Below, in pieces: positions 35,097 to 43,886 of a stretch of DNA of 64,000 nucleotides. The stretch is from the NCBI GenBank assembly GCA_964490765.1, contig CAZBDV010000004.1, forward strand, positions 54,202 through 118,201, read 5' to 3'. A program made the translations under genes and the position numbers. The notes beneath the pieces were generated by a model. That model was not told the DNA's origin. It saw nothing but the letters and a program-made list of their open reading frames with translations, and did no database searches. Every line of letters begins with the position of its first letter. Positions within the stretch are counted from its first letter, which is position 1. Origin of the DNA: CAZBDV01 sp964490765. GTDB taxonomy: Bacteria > Cloacimonadota > Cloacimonadia > Cloacimonadales > JAJBBL01.

Positions 35097-35634
35097 AGCT
35101 CAACACCTTATAATCGAATGATACTTTTGGTACTCTGTTATACCACAGCAACATGGGATCGAATTCTCTCTCCAGAGATTCCAGGTTTACACTGTCCATA
35201 TAAGCCTTCAGGTAAAAGCTATATGTCCCCTCTATACCCAGATAATCGTAGAAGATATCGACTTGAGAAATGATAACTCGCAGTTCTTCACAGGACTCGG
35301 TATATGTATAGTAATTAGCCGCTTCAGCATTAATCTGAAAATAACGGTTCATCGGGTCGAAAATGATAGTGTTTTGATATTCTATTTCATCTATCAGGTT
35401 ACCGTCTCGCTCAACTGTGAGAGTATAGGTTATTGTTATTGGGCTTCCTGATCGGAATATCTGTTCGAAATCGTTTTCAAAAGCACTGACGAGTTCTGTT
35501 CGGATTCTAATGAGGTTGGTATCGTGTCCGACAAGAACTTCGGAGAAAGCAACATGATTCCCTTCATAGGATGAGAAGAGCATCATTGCTGCTGATACAA
35601 TTCCGGAAAGTGCTTTAGCTGCAAAGTTGAACAT
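35086..35634 (-). CDS. DUF4390-like exported protein
   Basis: A 182-residue protein with a hydrophobic N-terminus (about 5-22) and a beta-rich body. The pattern at about 45-150 (LIRIRTELVSAFENDFEQIFRSGSPITITYTLTVER, then YYTYTESCEELRVIISQVDIFYDYLG) matches the DUF4390 type as seen next to NtrY/NtrX-like two-component genes in Proteobacteria. It is the first gene of the three-gene unit and overlaps the kinase by 11 bases, so it may help sense or present an envelope signal. Role inferred from context only. Confidence 0.6.
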   Translation of the reverse strand: MFNFAAKALSGIVSAAMMLFSSYEGNHVAFSEVLVGHDTNLIRIRTELVSAFENDFEQIFRSGSPITITYTLTVERDGNLIDEIEYQNTIIFDPMNRYFQINAEAANYYTYTESCEELRVIISQVDIFYDYLGIEGTYSFYLKAYMDSVNLESLEREFDPMLLWYNRVPKVSFDYKVLSYES

Positions 35635-35660
35635 TAATCAACCCTCTTTAAGATTACAAT

Positions 35661-35692
35661 TTTATATTTTCGGTATCAATTACGACTGTCAA
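35661..35692 (-). promoter_or_regulatory. Candidate promoter of the DUF4390-kinase-regulator operon
   Basis: On the minus strand TTGACA (35687-35692) and TATAAA (35661-35666) are separated by 20 bases; shifted A/T-rich hexamers give 17-19. The first start codon is about 27 bases further on. Confidence 0.5.
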
Positions 35693-35712
35693 GAATTTAA
35701 TCATCCTTAATC

Positions 35713-35749
35713 AACAAGCCCGGACCGAAAGAATCAGCCCGGGCTTGTT
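35713..35749 (-). terminator. Hairpin after the PDZ protein gene
   Basis: An 11-bp stem (AACAAGCCCGG with its complement) and a 15-base loop, 33 bases after the PDZ gene's stop. The following minus-strand bases (GATTAAGG) lack a long T run, so termination may be partial. Confidence 0.5.
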
Positions 35750-35781
35750 TTGCATAGCCCTAAAGCTATTAGGGAGGATTT

Positions 35782-37158
35782 TTAGAAGCAAAACCAGGGT
35801 CCGACAGTCAATGTCAGCCCGTCAAAAGTAGTATCCGGGGAATCGGTAACCTGATATTTATCTCCAGAATCGTCTATGTTCCAACCGGAATGATATGAGT
35901 AAGATAGTATATATCCGACTTCACCTCGTATAGCAAGCCAGTCAGTGAGTTTATACATAATTTCAGCTTTTGGTTGCAGGAATATATGACTCTTTGAGAG
36001 TTGCAGGTAGTTATTAGCCGAGTTGTCCAGATCTTCATGCAGATTATCCCAGTTGTAACCACCTTGATTCTGGGAAACTTCAATGGATGTCTTACCCCAG
36101 CCGAGCATAGCTCCGAATCCGGTAAATAGGCTTTTGGTCAGAGCTAATTTATGATCCAGTGTTATACCACCATAGGAGATGCTGTATTTCAGCCGGCGAA
36201 TGACATCTTGATTCAGTTCCGGATTATCAGATGAAACGGTATAGGCTATCCTTCTTTCCAGGCTATAGCCGGCACCCATACCACCAAGGAAAAGACCCTT
36301 ACCGATATTGAGTCTTCCGCCCCCACCGTGAAGTAACTGGCCATTATCATCAATCTCGGCAAAACCGAGACGGGAGATAAGATCATTAATATCATCAATA
36401 TCGGGCATATACCAGACGGGAATCCAGCCACCATCAAGATCTCCAAGATCTATTTTGGTCTTTTTCCGGGTTACTGTTTCGGTTGCAGGGTCAAACTCGA
36501 TAGATTCATGTCTAGAACCGAAAGTAAAATTCATTTCAAACTCCTGACGATTACGGAATATTTTCATTCTAACCGTGTCACCAATATTATAGGAATCGAT
36601 AATATTATTGAAAATGTTCTTGTTGGTAACCTTGTGGCCATTGATCTCCATTATGATATCGTCAGGTAGCAATTTCTGCGCCCGGGCCGGACTATTGGGT
36701 ACGACTCTGACAATCACAACTCCATAGAACTTATTATAACCCAGATCACTAGCCTGGGTAAGAGTCAGATCTTCAGCATATACACCCATGTAGGCTGAAT
36801 CGGTTCGATGCCCGCCCAATTCAACCGAGATAACACTTCTGCCGGGCATGTTATCCAGGTCTCTTGTAGCTTCATCTACACGTTTCAATGCCTCTTCGAT
36901 TTTGCGGTTCACTTCATCCATATCGACTGCACCAGCATTTTCGGGTATATTGAATTCGAGATGAATGCTCTTATCCCGATCCTTTTCACTCTGCTCTTCT
37001 TCATAATTTTCTACGAAAAACTTGTCCCAGATACTATCGTTTAAACAATCCATAACAATCATAGTATTCCCGTCTGCTAACAGGTCGATATTCGACAGAG
37101 CAGACAGATTGAGCATAGCAGCCAGCATTACTGCGATTAAAATTGTAATTCTTTTCAT
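35782..37158 (-). CDS. Exported PDZ-domain protein with probable C-terminal barrel
   Basis: A 458-residue protein with a signal peptide (about 1-22). A helical acidic region at about 60-105 (DMDEVNRKIEEALKRVDEATRDLDN) is followed by one PDZ domain (about 120-215) with AYMGVYAEDLTL and NSPARAQKLLPDDIIMEINGHKV. From about 265 the sequence consists of alternating amphipathic strands ending in GPWFCF, the pattern of an outer-membrane barrel or of a porin-like region. No protease domain is present. AAGGAGG precedes the ATG. The hairpin at 35713-35749 follows the stop. It may be a periplasm-facing docking protein at the outer membrane; function unknown. Confidence 0.65.
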   Translation of the reverse strand: MKRITILIAVMLAAMLNLSALSNIDLLADGNTMIVMDCLNDSIWDKFFVENYEEEQSEKDRDKSIHLEFNIPENAGAVDMDEVNRKIEEALKRVDEATRDLDNMPGRSVISVELGGHRTDSAYMGVYAEDLTLTQASDLGYNKFYGVVIVRVVPNSPARAQKLLPDDIIMEINGHKVTNKNIFNNIIDSYNIGDTVRMKIFRNRQEFEMNFTFGSRHESIEFDPATETVTRKKTKIDLGDLDGGWIPVWYMPDIDDINDLISRLGFAEIDDNGQLLHGGGGRLNIGKGLFLGGMGAGYSLERRIAYTVSSDNPELNQDVIRRLKYSISYGGITLDHKLALTKSLFTGFGAMLGWGKTSIEVSQNQGGYNWDNLHEDLDNSANNYLQLSKSHIFLQPKAEIMYKLTDWLAIRGEVGYILSYSYHSGWNIDDSGDKYQVTDSPDTTFDGLTLTVGPWFCF

Positions 37159-37346
37159 TATAGCCTCCTTATAATATCAGTTTCTGCTGAGATTATGTAG
37201 CAATTGCGATGCCAGATAGTGATAAGAGAGCTTGCTGATTCCAGAATATTCGGTTTGAGAGCGAGATAGAGGTTACAAGAGAAATTCTGGATCAGGGAGA
37301 GTGGAGGCAAAAGACTATAGGCGAGAGAATAATATGGCTGGATTCA

Positions 37347-37392
37347 ATATCATTATGATATAAAAGGGGAGGATAAAATATCATTACGATAA
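37347..37392. promoter_or_regulatory. Pair of palindromic boxes between two minus-strand genes
   Basis: ATATCATTATGATAT (37347-37361) is a perfect 7-1-7 palindrome. A second copy with two changes, ATATCATTACGATAA (37378-37392), begins 31 bases later, close to three helical turns. They lie 189-234 bases upstream of the PDZ gene start. They look like regulator sites, but the regulator is unknown. Confidence 0.35.
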
Positions 37393-37427
37393 TGTTAACG
37401 GGTTAAGGCTTATGGTACAATACCGAT

Positions 37428-38837
37428 TTAACTAATGATATCGAATCTTACTTTATAGAGTTTATTTCCTTTGATCATATATATCGATTTTTCCAGCAGG
37501 TCAAACTCACTTACGTAGCTGATCCTCTCTCTGGTCGAATAGTGTGTAAGTGTATCACCGTTGAGAATATTAATCAGGGTAAGTCCATACTCTTGTGGGA
37601 AGAGGATTATACCTGTATTCAATCTTCTGTCCATCTCCAGAGATATCTGTATTGGCCGATATGCTGGAGCGGGTGAGTAGACAGGTCTAAAATCATCTTC
37701 TTCCATCGACCAGACAATTTCTCCAGTATCTCGTTTCAGGCAATAGCTTTTATTATTGCTTGTGAGTGCAATCATCAGATTGGAATCAAGAATCTCCAGT
37801 GCTATTATTGGCTCTCCCAGTGTAGTTCTCCAGTGATTTTTCTTATCCCGTTTATCATAGGCATACAATTGATCGTGTGAGATTAGATAGATGTTACGCA
37901 TACAGAAATATGGCCTCAATGTAACCGGAAAGGGTAGAGAACTCTCCCAGTCAACCGTCAACTCGATATTTCTTTGCGGAACGAGCAGAATGCCATAATC
38001 TAAGGGTAAAATCTCCTGCAGTTTCAGAATATCGATGTTTCTGATAGTAAGTTGAAACTGCTCACGGGTTATATGCAATCTATCATCGACAGCATCTCTT
38101 CCTAAGAAGAGATAGTATATCGAGAAGATGAGCATCAGGAACATAAGAGGAGCCATTATGAGGTATTTTTTGTTTTGAAATGTTGACCTCTGCTTTTCTC
38201 TTTTGGGCTTTTCATTATATATCAAACAGTAGGGGAAGGGACTTACACCGTAAAGCTTCTCTATGCTTTCGAGCAGATTGAAGAAGCTGGTATCTTTGAT
38301 ATTGAGCTCTTTTTCTGCCTCGGCTGGGAGGGCAACAAAGGTGGAGTTTTCAGGAATTGTGTAGATGATCGGTCTGACTTTTATATCCTTTCCTACACTA
38401 CCAAGCAGCCCTAAATCTGATTTGGTTTTGACATGAAAATTATCCCATTGTATCCCCAGTTCTTCTAATCCTTCATTACTCTTTATCCCGGTGAGGAATC
38501 TTCCAGCAGTGACGAAACAGATATCCTTATCATCTACAACAGCGAGCAAAATAGAGACCCCTTCATCCCCCGTTTCATATTTTCTGAGATTAGCATAGAG
38601 TTCCCAGTTGAGATCTAGAAAGAATTCTTTCAGCAGGGCGGGAATTCTATCCCAGTGTATATTCTGCAGGTCTAACTGAACCAGTTTTTCCAGTATCAAA
38701 GAGTTTATTTTTTCGTGATACCATTTTTCCTCCCTATAGTGTGTCAGGAGGATTACACTTCTATTCTGATTCTGAAAGAAATCTGAGAAATAGAGATTGT
38801 TCTTATTCTTATCTGAATGGATAATCTTAATACTCAT
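37428..38837 (-). CDS. PP2C-like N-domain, membrane helix and beta-propeller protein
   Basis: A protein of about 469 residues with no family name that I recognise. Residues about 1-205 look like a degraded PPM/PP2C phosphatase: GDEGVSILLAVVDD and FVTAGRFLTGIKSNEG mimic the GT..VVALI and GDSRAYLI strands, but the metal-binding aspartates are not clearly conserved. One membrane helix follows (about 225-247, LIMAPLMFLMLIFSIYYLF). The outer half has PQQ/beta-propeller-like blades (WRTTLGEPIIALEIL, CLKRDTGEIVWSMEED). So it could sense outside and signal inside. The longest frame starts at 38909, inside the preceding gene; ATG 38837 (or 38840) lies after GGAG. Confidence 0.5.
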   Translation of the reverse strand: MSIKIIHSDKNKNNLYFSDFFQNQNRSVILLTHYREEKWYHEKINSLILEKLVQLDLQNIHWDRIPALLKEFFLDLNWELYANLRKYETGDEGVSILLAVVDDKDICFVTAGRFLTGIKSNEGLEELGIQWDNFHVKTKSDLGLLGSVGKDIKVRPIIYTIPENSTFVALPAEAEKELNIKDTSFFNLLESIEKLYGVSPFPYCLIYNEKPKREKQRSTFQNKKYLIMAPLMFLMLIFSIYYLFLGRDAVDDRLHITREQFQLTIRNIDILKLQEILPLDYGILLVPQRNIELTVDWESSLPFPVTLRPYFCMRNIYLISHDQLYAYDKRDKKNHWRTTLGEPIIALEILDSNLMIALTSNNKSYCLKRDTGEIVWSMEEDDFRPVYSPAPAYRPIQISLEMDRRLNTGIILFPQEYGLTLINILNGDTLTHYSTRERISYVSEFDLLEKSIYMIKGNKLYKVRFDIIS

Positions 38838-38859
38838 CATAACTCCACTTTGTTTTAGA

Positions 38860-39954
38860 TTATTCCTGTCTACTCGTTTCCCACTTAACAAAGCTTCTGT
38901 AGAACACACGCCAGAGTGATGGTATATTCAGCATAATATTCGTATATGAGGCATTTGCCATCGGGCAATAGCACTCCTTACGGCTGATGGATTTTCGCTC
39001 CCTTTTAGCCTCTTTCGAGAACCAGATAGAGCGGAAATTATATTTTCTTTCTCTCAAGTTACCAACCGATTTCCCTTTTATACAACAGAACCAGACTTCA
39101 CCATCCGGTGCAATCTGACAGGAGGCTATTCCGGCATAACAAGGTATGACCTGTTCCCTGTCGCGCAGAATCTTCTTTACCAGGTTGTAGTATTCTATGC
39201 GGAAAGCCTGGGTAATACGGCTCATACCGCTGAATTCTGTGTTCTTTATCCTGTGGAGCAGAAAATCTATTGCAGCTCTATATTCCAGGGCGTTAGGTGT
39301 GATATCCTTACCGATATTGGCCAGTTCAGCGCGCTCTTCAGCGATCTCTGTTATATAGGAATCGGGTGAAAGTTTCAGCATGGTGGATGCAATGGCAGGG
39401 AAGCTATGCAGATTGTATCGGGAAATGACCGTATGAATACCGAGTGAGAGGTTCTCATACTTCAACTTCTTTAACTGTTTGTAGGTATTTAGTACTTTCT
39501 GATAGTTACCCCTAACATTTCTAATTCTATCGTGTTCCTCATCGATCCCGTCAATTGAGAGATTGATTATAATCTCGGTTTTCGGTAGTGCTTTACAGAT
39601 CTGTTTGACCATGTAGAAAATGCGCTGAGTAAGGATGCCGTTTGTGGGGATATTGATGATCTTCGGCCGGCAGTATTTATCCAGGGCAAATATTATCTCG
39701 GGCAGGTCTTTTCGGAGAAAGGGTTCGCCACCACTGATAGTGACCCAATAGGGTGACCTGCCGATACTTTTGAAGATCTTTCTATATTCTGTAACACTCA
39801 TCTGGTCAGTCTTTTTGCTATAGATGAAGCAGGTTTTACATCGGGAATTACATTTATTGGTTACACTTATAGTGTAACTGATCGGTAATATCCTCGGAAA
39901 TTTGAAGATCTTGTAAATTCTATAGATAATTGCTTTTATCAGTAATGTGATCAT
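38860..39954 (-). CDS. Radical SAM/SPASM-domain enzyme
   Basis: A 364-residue radical SAM enzyme. The SAM cluster cysteines are C35, C39 and C42 in NKCNSRCKTC. The ISGGEPFLRKD motif follows. A SPASM-like C-domain (about 270-345) has cysteines in CYAGIASCQIAPDGEVWFCC and CYCPMANASY. SPASM enzymes modify peptides or proteins, or transform lipids and cofactors. The N-terminus begins with a hydrophobic helix (about 1-22). It overlaps the GT2 gene by 4 bases in ATGA and is followed by the PP2C-like gene. No peptide precursor gene is visible beside it. Confidence 0.85.
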   Translation of the reverse strand: MITLLIKAIIYRIYKIFKFPRILPISYTISVTNKCNSRCKTCFIYSKKTDQMSVTEYRKIFKSIGRSPYWVTISGGEPFLRKDLPEIIFALDKYCRPKIINIPTNGILTQRIFYMVKQICKALPKTEIIINLSIDGIDEEHDRIRNVRGNYQKVLNTYKQLKKLKYENLSLGIHTVISRYNLHSFPAIASTMLKLSPDSYITEIAEERAELANIGKDITPNALEYRAAIDFLLHRIKNTEFSGMSRITQAFRIEYYNLVKKILRDREQVIPCYAGIASCQIAPDGEVWFCCIKGKSVGNLRERKYNFRSIWFSKEAKRERKSISRKECYCPMANASYTNIMLNIPSLWRVFYRSFVKWETSRQE

Positions 39955-40880
39955 TTCTTTAACCTTTGATTAACTTGTTTAGTTGAACCTATCATCGTCC
40001 ACTTAAAGGGGTTTTTCTTTCTAATTTTCAAATCGAACCAGCCCAGGTAACGGGAGTATACCTCCAGGAGACATATTACCAGTAGATAAGGGATTTTTAC
40101 AGGTTTATTTCTAACCTCTTCCCATAGTACAGTCAGGAGTAATCCAGGTTGATTGGTACTCACCCGGTAAGAGTTTTTCTGTTTTAACCAGAGATGGCCT
40201 GCTGCAATGCGACGGCGTTGAACGATAAACTCTCTGACACTCTCAGGCCCTTTATTATGTATAATAGCAGCTGGAATATAGAGTAACTTCAGGTTTTGCC
40301 CGGTAACGAGTGCTTCTATACTGGCTTCATCAACTGCACTATCAGCAGGGATACTATCCATAATCTTGCGGAAAGCGACCATTTCGCCCAATTTGGGAGA
40401 GCGGAGAGCAATACGGTGATGAAGGTTCCACTGGAGGTTAACCCAGTAGCCAACAAAGCTATCCGGGCTGTTAATAGGTACCGGCCTGCCTCCTGTCATT
40501 CCAACTTTTTTATCTCTGAAGGGGAAGATCAGCTTTTCAATAGTATCATATTCCGGAATAACGTCTCCGCTGCTGATCAGGACGATCTCCTCTTTAGCTT
40601 CTGCCAGAAAGGTATTTATAGCAGCAGATTTTCCCCGCCTCTCCGGTTCGGTTATCAATTTGATCAGAGGTTCTTTTTCGGCATATTCTTTGACTATATC
40701 GTCAGAACCATCGGTGGAAGCACTTGAGACAACAATTATCTCGACTATCTTGACCTGCTTGAGTTTCTGGTTCAGGAGAGCTTCAAGCAGCTTACCGATA
40801 TTACCAGCTTCGTTATGAATAAGTATGCCGATTGAACATTTCAATCTCTTATTTACTCTCTGAGTTATCTTACTATCCAT
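39951..40880 (-). CDS. GT2-family glycosyltransferase
   Basis: A 309-residue family 2 glycosyltransferase with the GT-A fold. The N-terminal SIGILIHNEAGNI loop, the VVSSASTDGS motif and RRGKSAAIN match the family. The usual DxD appears as SGDVIPEYD. A Q-x-x-R-W type acceptor motif is replaced by VQRRRIAAGHLWL. The C-terminus has a hydrophobic segment (about 250-270). It probably builds an envelope glycan or glycolipid. It starts 8 bases inside nusB and overlaps the radical SAM gene by 4 bases, so ribH, nusB, GT2 and radical SAM form a tight set. Confidence 0.82.
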   Translation of the reverse strand: MDSKITQRVNKRLKCSIGILIHNEAGNIGKLLEALLNQKLKQVKIVEIIVVSSASTDGSDDIVKEYAEKEPLIKLITEPERRGKSAAINTFLAEAKEEIVLISSGDVIPEYDTIEKLIFPFRDKKVGMTGGRPVPINSPDSFVGYWVNLQWNLHHRIALRSPKLGEMVAFRKIMDSIPADSAVDEASIEALVTGQNLKLLYIPAAIIHNKGPESVREFIVQRRRIAAGHLWLKQKNSYRVSTNQPGLLLTVLWEEVRNKPVKIPYLLVICLLEVYSRYLGWFDLKIRKKNPFKWTMIGSTKQVNQRLKK

Positions 40881-41328
40881 CTTCTTGCTTGAGATCTTTG
40901 ACTACTCCGTCGAGTATTCCATTTATAAGTTTACCGGTCTGTTCACCGCAGAACTTTTTGGCAATCTCCAGAGCTTCGTCAATAACAATCGGAGCGGGTG
41001 TTTTATGGTAAACAATCTCTGCTAATGCCAGTCGAAGCAGGTTTCTGTCAAGAACTGCTAATTGTTCTATACTCCAATGCTCTAGACGGTTTTTGATCAT
41101 ATCGTCTATAGGGATCAGGTTTTCTACTACGGTTCTGAGCAGATTATCACTGAAGGTAGAGATACTATGATCCGCTTTGATTGAACTCGCCTGGAGAATG
41201 TTCTGTAAAACCGGAAGATAGACCTCGGGGTAGCTTAAATCACTTTCTGGCGGGATATAATCCTTATTGACATCGAGATTGTAAAGTGCCTGCAGAACTA
41301 TCTCTCTCCCTTTACGCCGTAATCCCAT
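40873..41328 (-). CDS. nusB: Transcription antitermination protein NusB
   Basis: A protein of 151 residues with the NusB helical fold. The N-terminal RRKGREIVLQALYNLDVN block and the C-terminal LRLALAEIVYHKTPAPIVIDEALEIAKKFCGEQTGKLINGILDG block are diagnostic. NusB binds boxA RNA with NusE in antitermination of rRNA operons. The ribH-nusB order is a common arrangement. The frame is open to 41388, inside ribH, but ATG 41328, with AGGA just upstream, is the sensible start and leaves 2 bases after the ribH stop. Confidence 0.93.
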   Translation of the reverse strand: MGLRRKGREIVLQALYNLDVNKDYIPPESDLSYPEVYLPVLQNILQASSIKADHSISTFSDNLLRTVVENLIPIDDMIKNRLEHWSIEQLAVLDRNLLRLALAEIVYHKTPAPIVIDEALEIAKKFCGEQTGKLINGILDGVVKDLKQEDG

Positions 41329-41330
41329 TC

Positions 41331-41798
41331 CTATTTTATACTCCTGTATAAATTGACCATCTCGATAGCAGAAAGGGCAGCATCCCAACCTTTATTTCCC
41401 GATTTAGTACCGGCTCGTTCTATCGCCTGCTCTATCGTATCAGCGGTAATAACACCAAAGATAACAGGAATACCGGAAGATATTCCGAGTTGAGCTATAC
41501 CCTTGCTGACCTCGGCTGCTATATAATCAAAATGTGGTGTAGAGCCCCGAATGACAGTACCCAAACAAATCAAAGCATCAAACTTTTTGGTTTCTGCCAG
41601 TTTTTTTGCTACTGCCGGGATTTCGAAAGCTCCGGGAGCCCAGATTATCTCTATCTCCTTTTCGCTCACATTATGGCGCTGCAGGCAGTCCAGGCTACCG
41701 CTGAGCAGTTTGTTACTGATAAACTCATTGAAACGGCTGACGATAATCCCATATTTCGCCTTTTCCGAGACTAATTTGCCTTCATAAATCTTATACAT
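41331..41798 (-). CDS. ribH: 6,7-dimethyl-8-ribityllumazine synthase
   Basis: A protein of 155 residues that joins the ribityl pyrimidine and dihydroxybutanone phosphate in riboflavin synthesis. Typical motifs: RFNEFISNKLL, WAPGAFEIPAVAK, LGTVIRGSTPHFDYI and the catalytic-His region, then FGVITADTIEQAIERAGTKSGNKG. It forms the usual 60-mer or pentamer fold. The long frame extends to 41816; ATG 41798 follows AAGGAGA closely and gives MYKIYEGKL at the N-terminus. No FMN riboswitch is seen in the 260 bases upstream. Confidence 0.95.
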   Translation of the reverse strand: MYKIYEGKLVSEKAKYGIIVSRFNEFISNKLLSGSLDCLQRHNVSEKEIEIIWAPGAFEIPAVAKKLAETKKFDALICLGTVIRGSTPHFDYIAAEVSKGIAQLGISSGIPVIFGVITADTIEQAIERAGTKSGNKGWDAALSAIEMVNLYRSIK

Positions 41799-42060
41799 AA
41801 GGTCTCCTTTAATCATAACGGGGTTGTTACTTTATACGAAGGATAACAAAATTATTTCATCATATTAAGCAAGGATTTTTTCCTCGCAGTTTCTCTATAC
41901 CCTTTAGAGCCTCATATACGCTGCTCAATGACAGGAGATGGTTATGAGGTTTGGGTTTCTCCAGAGAGGTGGTTAAGCGGATTTTCCTCTCTCTGCCAAC
42001 TTTTTGTTGACCGGATATTCGACCTGTAAAGAATAATATATTATCCTGTCTGGAGGTTGT

Positions 42061-43593
42061 ATGTTAGTTTATCTCTTTCGAACATTATTGATCGTGTTGT
42101 TGCTCTCTTCTGCTCTTCCTTTATTCCCGGTTACTTTCAGCAGAATAATCGACGAATTGTACAGGGATGAATCGATAGAGGCTGATTCTCTATATAGTAT
42201 CTATAAGAACTGGGATGATTATGAAACAGTTGAAGAGCCGGGCAGGGTAGTCAGAGATTATAACGTGATAAATGACAGTCTGACAGCCCCATTTTATTAT
42301 TATATACCTGAAAATTATGATGCAGAACAGAAAGCACCCTTGCTGATCTATCTGCATGGAGGTGTAACGCGGGAGGAGTTTCTGCTGGAACTCGGTTCGA
42401 ATATAGCAGTTAGCCCCTTTCGACAATTTGCAGATGAAAACGGATGGCTATTGCTCTATCCGCTCGGCAATATTGATACCACTTGGTGGTCGGAGACCGG
42501 TATAGCGAATATCTCATATCAGATCCGTTTTCTGAAAGCGCAGTATAACATAGATGATGACCGAGTCATTATCACCGGTTTTTCTGATGGAGGATCAGGT
42601 TCTTATCATCTCAGCATGGTGCAGCCTGATGATTTTGCTGCCTTTTATCCCCTGAGCAGCAATCTGATTGTCGGTTCAGTAGTAACCGGATTACCAGTAT
42701 ACACTTCTAACATGCGTAACAGGTTCTTGAGGGCTGTTAATACTGATAAGGACACTCTCTATCCTGCGGAAAGGATGAGATTGATTATAGAAGTCGCACA
42801 GAAGATGGGGGCAAACATTTTCTTTCGAGAATACTGGGGATACGGTCACGACTATGGTTATGCAGAGCAGGATTTTCCACTGATGGTCGAGGATATGAAA
42901 AAGAGAGTGCGGGAGTTTACCAGAACTGCGATTTATTGGGAAACTACCGATTTGACCTGGGGGAGATGTGACTGGATAGAGATAACTGAGATTGATACAC
43001 TGAGAACTCCGTTAGACTGGCATAATCATGAGGTTTTGATTCTACCTGATGAGACTCTCTCTTTCGGTTTTTACGATGATAGAGAGTATGAAGATTCCGG
43101 TGTCAGAGTGACAGGTATCGTCGAGCAATCAGCAGCAGAAGAGATAGGTCTGCAGGAAGACGACATTATTATTGCCATGGACAGAAAGCCGGTAAAAGAT
43201 ATTGCCGAGTTATTGAGTTTAAGGAATGCGAAAAACAGGGGTGACAGTTTTTCCTTAACCGTTTTGAGAGATGAGGATGAACTGCTATTACAGGGAGCTT
43301 TCCCACCTGTCACATATCATGGATACTTTGACTATAAGCGGAAAAGTGGTGCTGTAAAAGGGACTTTTCGGGGTAATGTTTTCGATATCGAAACATCTCG
43401 GGTATCTGAACTCTCTCTTTATATCCATCCCGGGATGGTCAATCTAGATATTCCGGTCAGGGTATATGTAAATGGAGAAGAGCTATTTAACGATTATGTA
43501 CAGATTGATCGCCAGTTTATGACTGCGAATTTTATCAAGAACAGGGATCGTTCTGCCCTCTGGGTGAACAGAATCACCCTTAGAATTGATTGA
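42061..43593 (+). CDS. Secreted alpha/beta-hydrolase (esterase-like) fused to a PDZ domain
   Basis: A 510-residue exported protein. A signal peptide (about 1-20) is followed by a hydrolase (about 75-300) of the esterase/PHB-depolymerase type, with the oxyanion motif YLHGG and nucleophile S175 in GFSDGGSG; GYGHDYG supplies a likely catalytic His near residue 265. A PDZ domain (about 335-430) has EQSAAEEIGLQEDDIIIAMDRKPV. A short beta-rich tail (about 430-510) completes it. PDZ-bearing secreted hydrolases are uncommon. GGAGG precedes the ATG. A large hairpin follows the stop. Confidence 0.75.
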   Translation: MLVYLFRTLLIVLLLSSALPLFPVTFSRIIDELYRDESIEADSLYSIYKNWDDYETVEEPGRVVRDYNVINDSLTAPFYYYIPENYDAEQKAPLLIYLHGGVTREEFLLELGSNIAVSPFRQFADENGWLLLYPLGNIDTTWWSETGIANISYQIRFLKAQYNIDDDRVIITGFSDGGSGSYHLSMVQPDDFAAFYPLSSNLIVGSVVTGLPVYTSNMRNRFLRAVNTDKDTLYPAERMRLIIEVAQKMGANIFFREYWGYGHDYGYAEQDFPLMVEDMKKRVREFTRTAIYWETTDLTWGRCDWIEITEIDTLRTPLDWHNHEVLILPDETLSFGFYDDREYEDSGVRVTGIVEQSAAEEIGLQEDDIIIAMDRKPVKDIAELLSLRNAKNRGDSFSLTVLRDEDELLLQGAFPPVTYHGYFDYKRKSGAVKGTFRGNVFDIETSRVSELSLYIHPGMVNLDIPVRVYVNGEELFNDYVQIDRQFMTANFIKNRDRSALWVNRITLRID

Positions 43594-43653
43594 GCAGTAT
43601 CAGTGTAGTTTAGCAAGTATCAGTTCCAATTACGTTATATTGCACAGGAAAAA

Positions 43654-43714
43654 GGGAGAGCTGCTGGTTCCGAATTATCCTCTTAATTGACACGCAACCG
43701 GCATCTCTCTTTTT
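43654..43714 (+). terminator. Large imperfect hairpin after the esterase gene
   Basis: GGGAGAGCTGCTGGTT (43654-43669) pairs imperfectly with AACCGGCATCTCTCTTT (43696-43712), and a T run follows the right arm. An A run precedes the left arm, so it could terminate from either side. The loop itself can fold on AATTA/TAATT. Confidence 0.5.
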
Positions 43715-43886
43715 CAAATGAAGCAAAAAAACGTGAAACAGTGGAAACTATAAGTTTGAAGGATAGTTGTAAAAGAGAATAGAGGTAAGGTGATATCTCT
43801 TATCAATTAAGAAAGTTAGATCGATAAGGCTGCTTTCGGATTATATTTTGTCTATAGATACAAGTCGATGAGTAAGGAGATTTTTA

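Noticed and set aside
38860..39954. RiPP precursor peptide next to the SPASM enzyme
   Set aside because: No short Shine-Dalgarno-led ORF with a leader and repetitive core was found in the adjoining intergenic DNA; neighbours overlap or are fully accounted for.
41799..42060. FMN riboswitch before ribH
   Set aside because: No AGGGUG or RFN-like conserved blocks are visible in the region.
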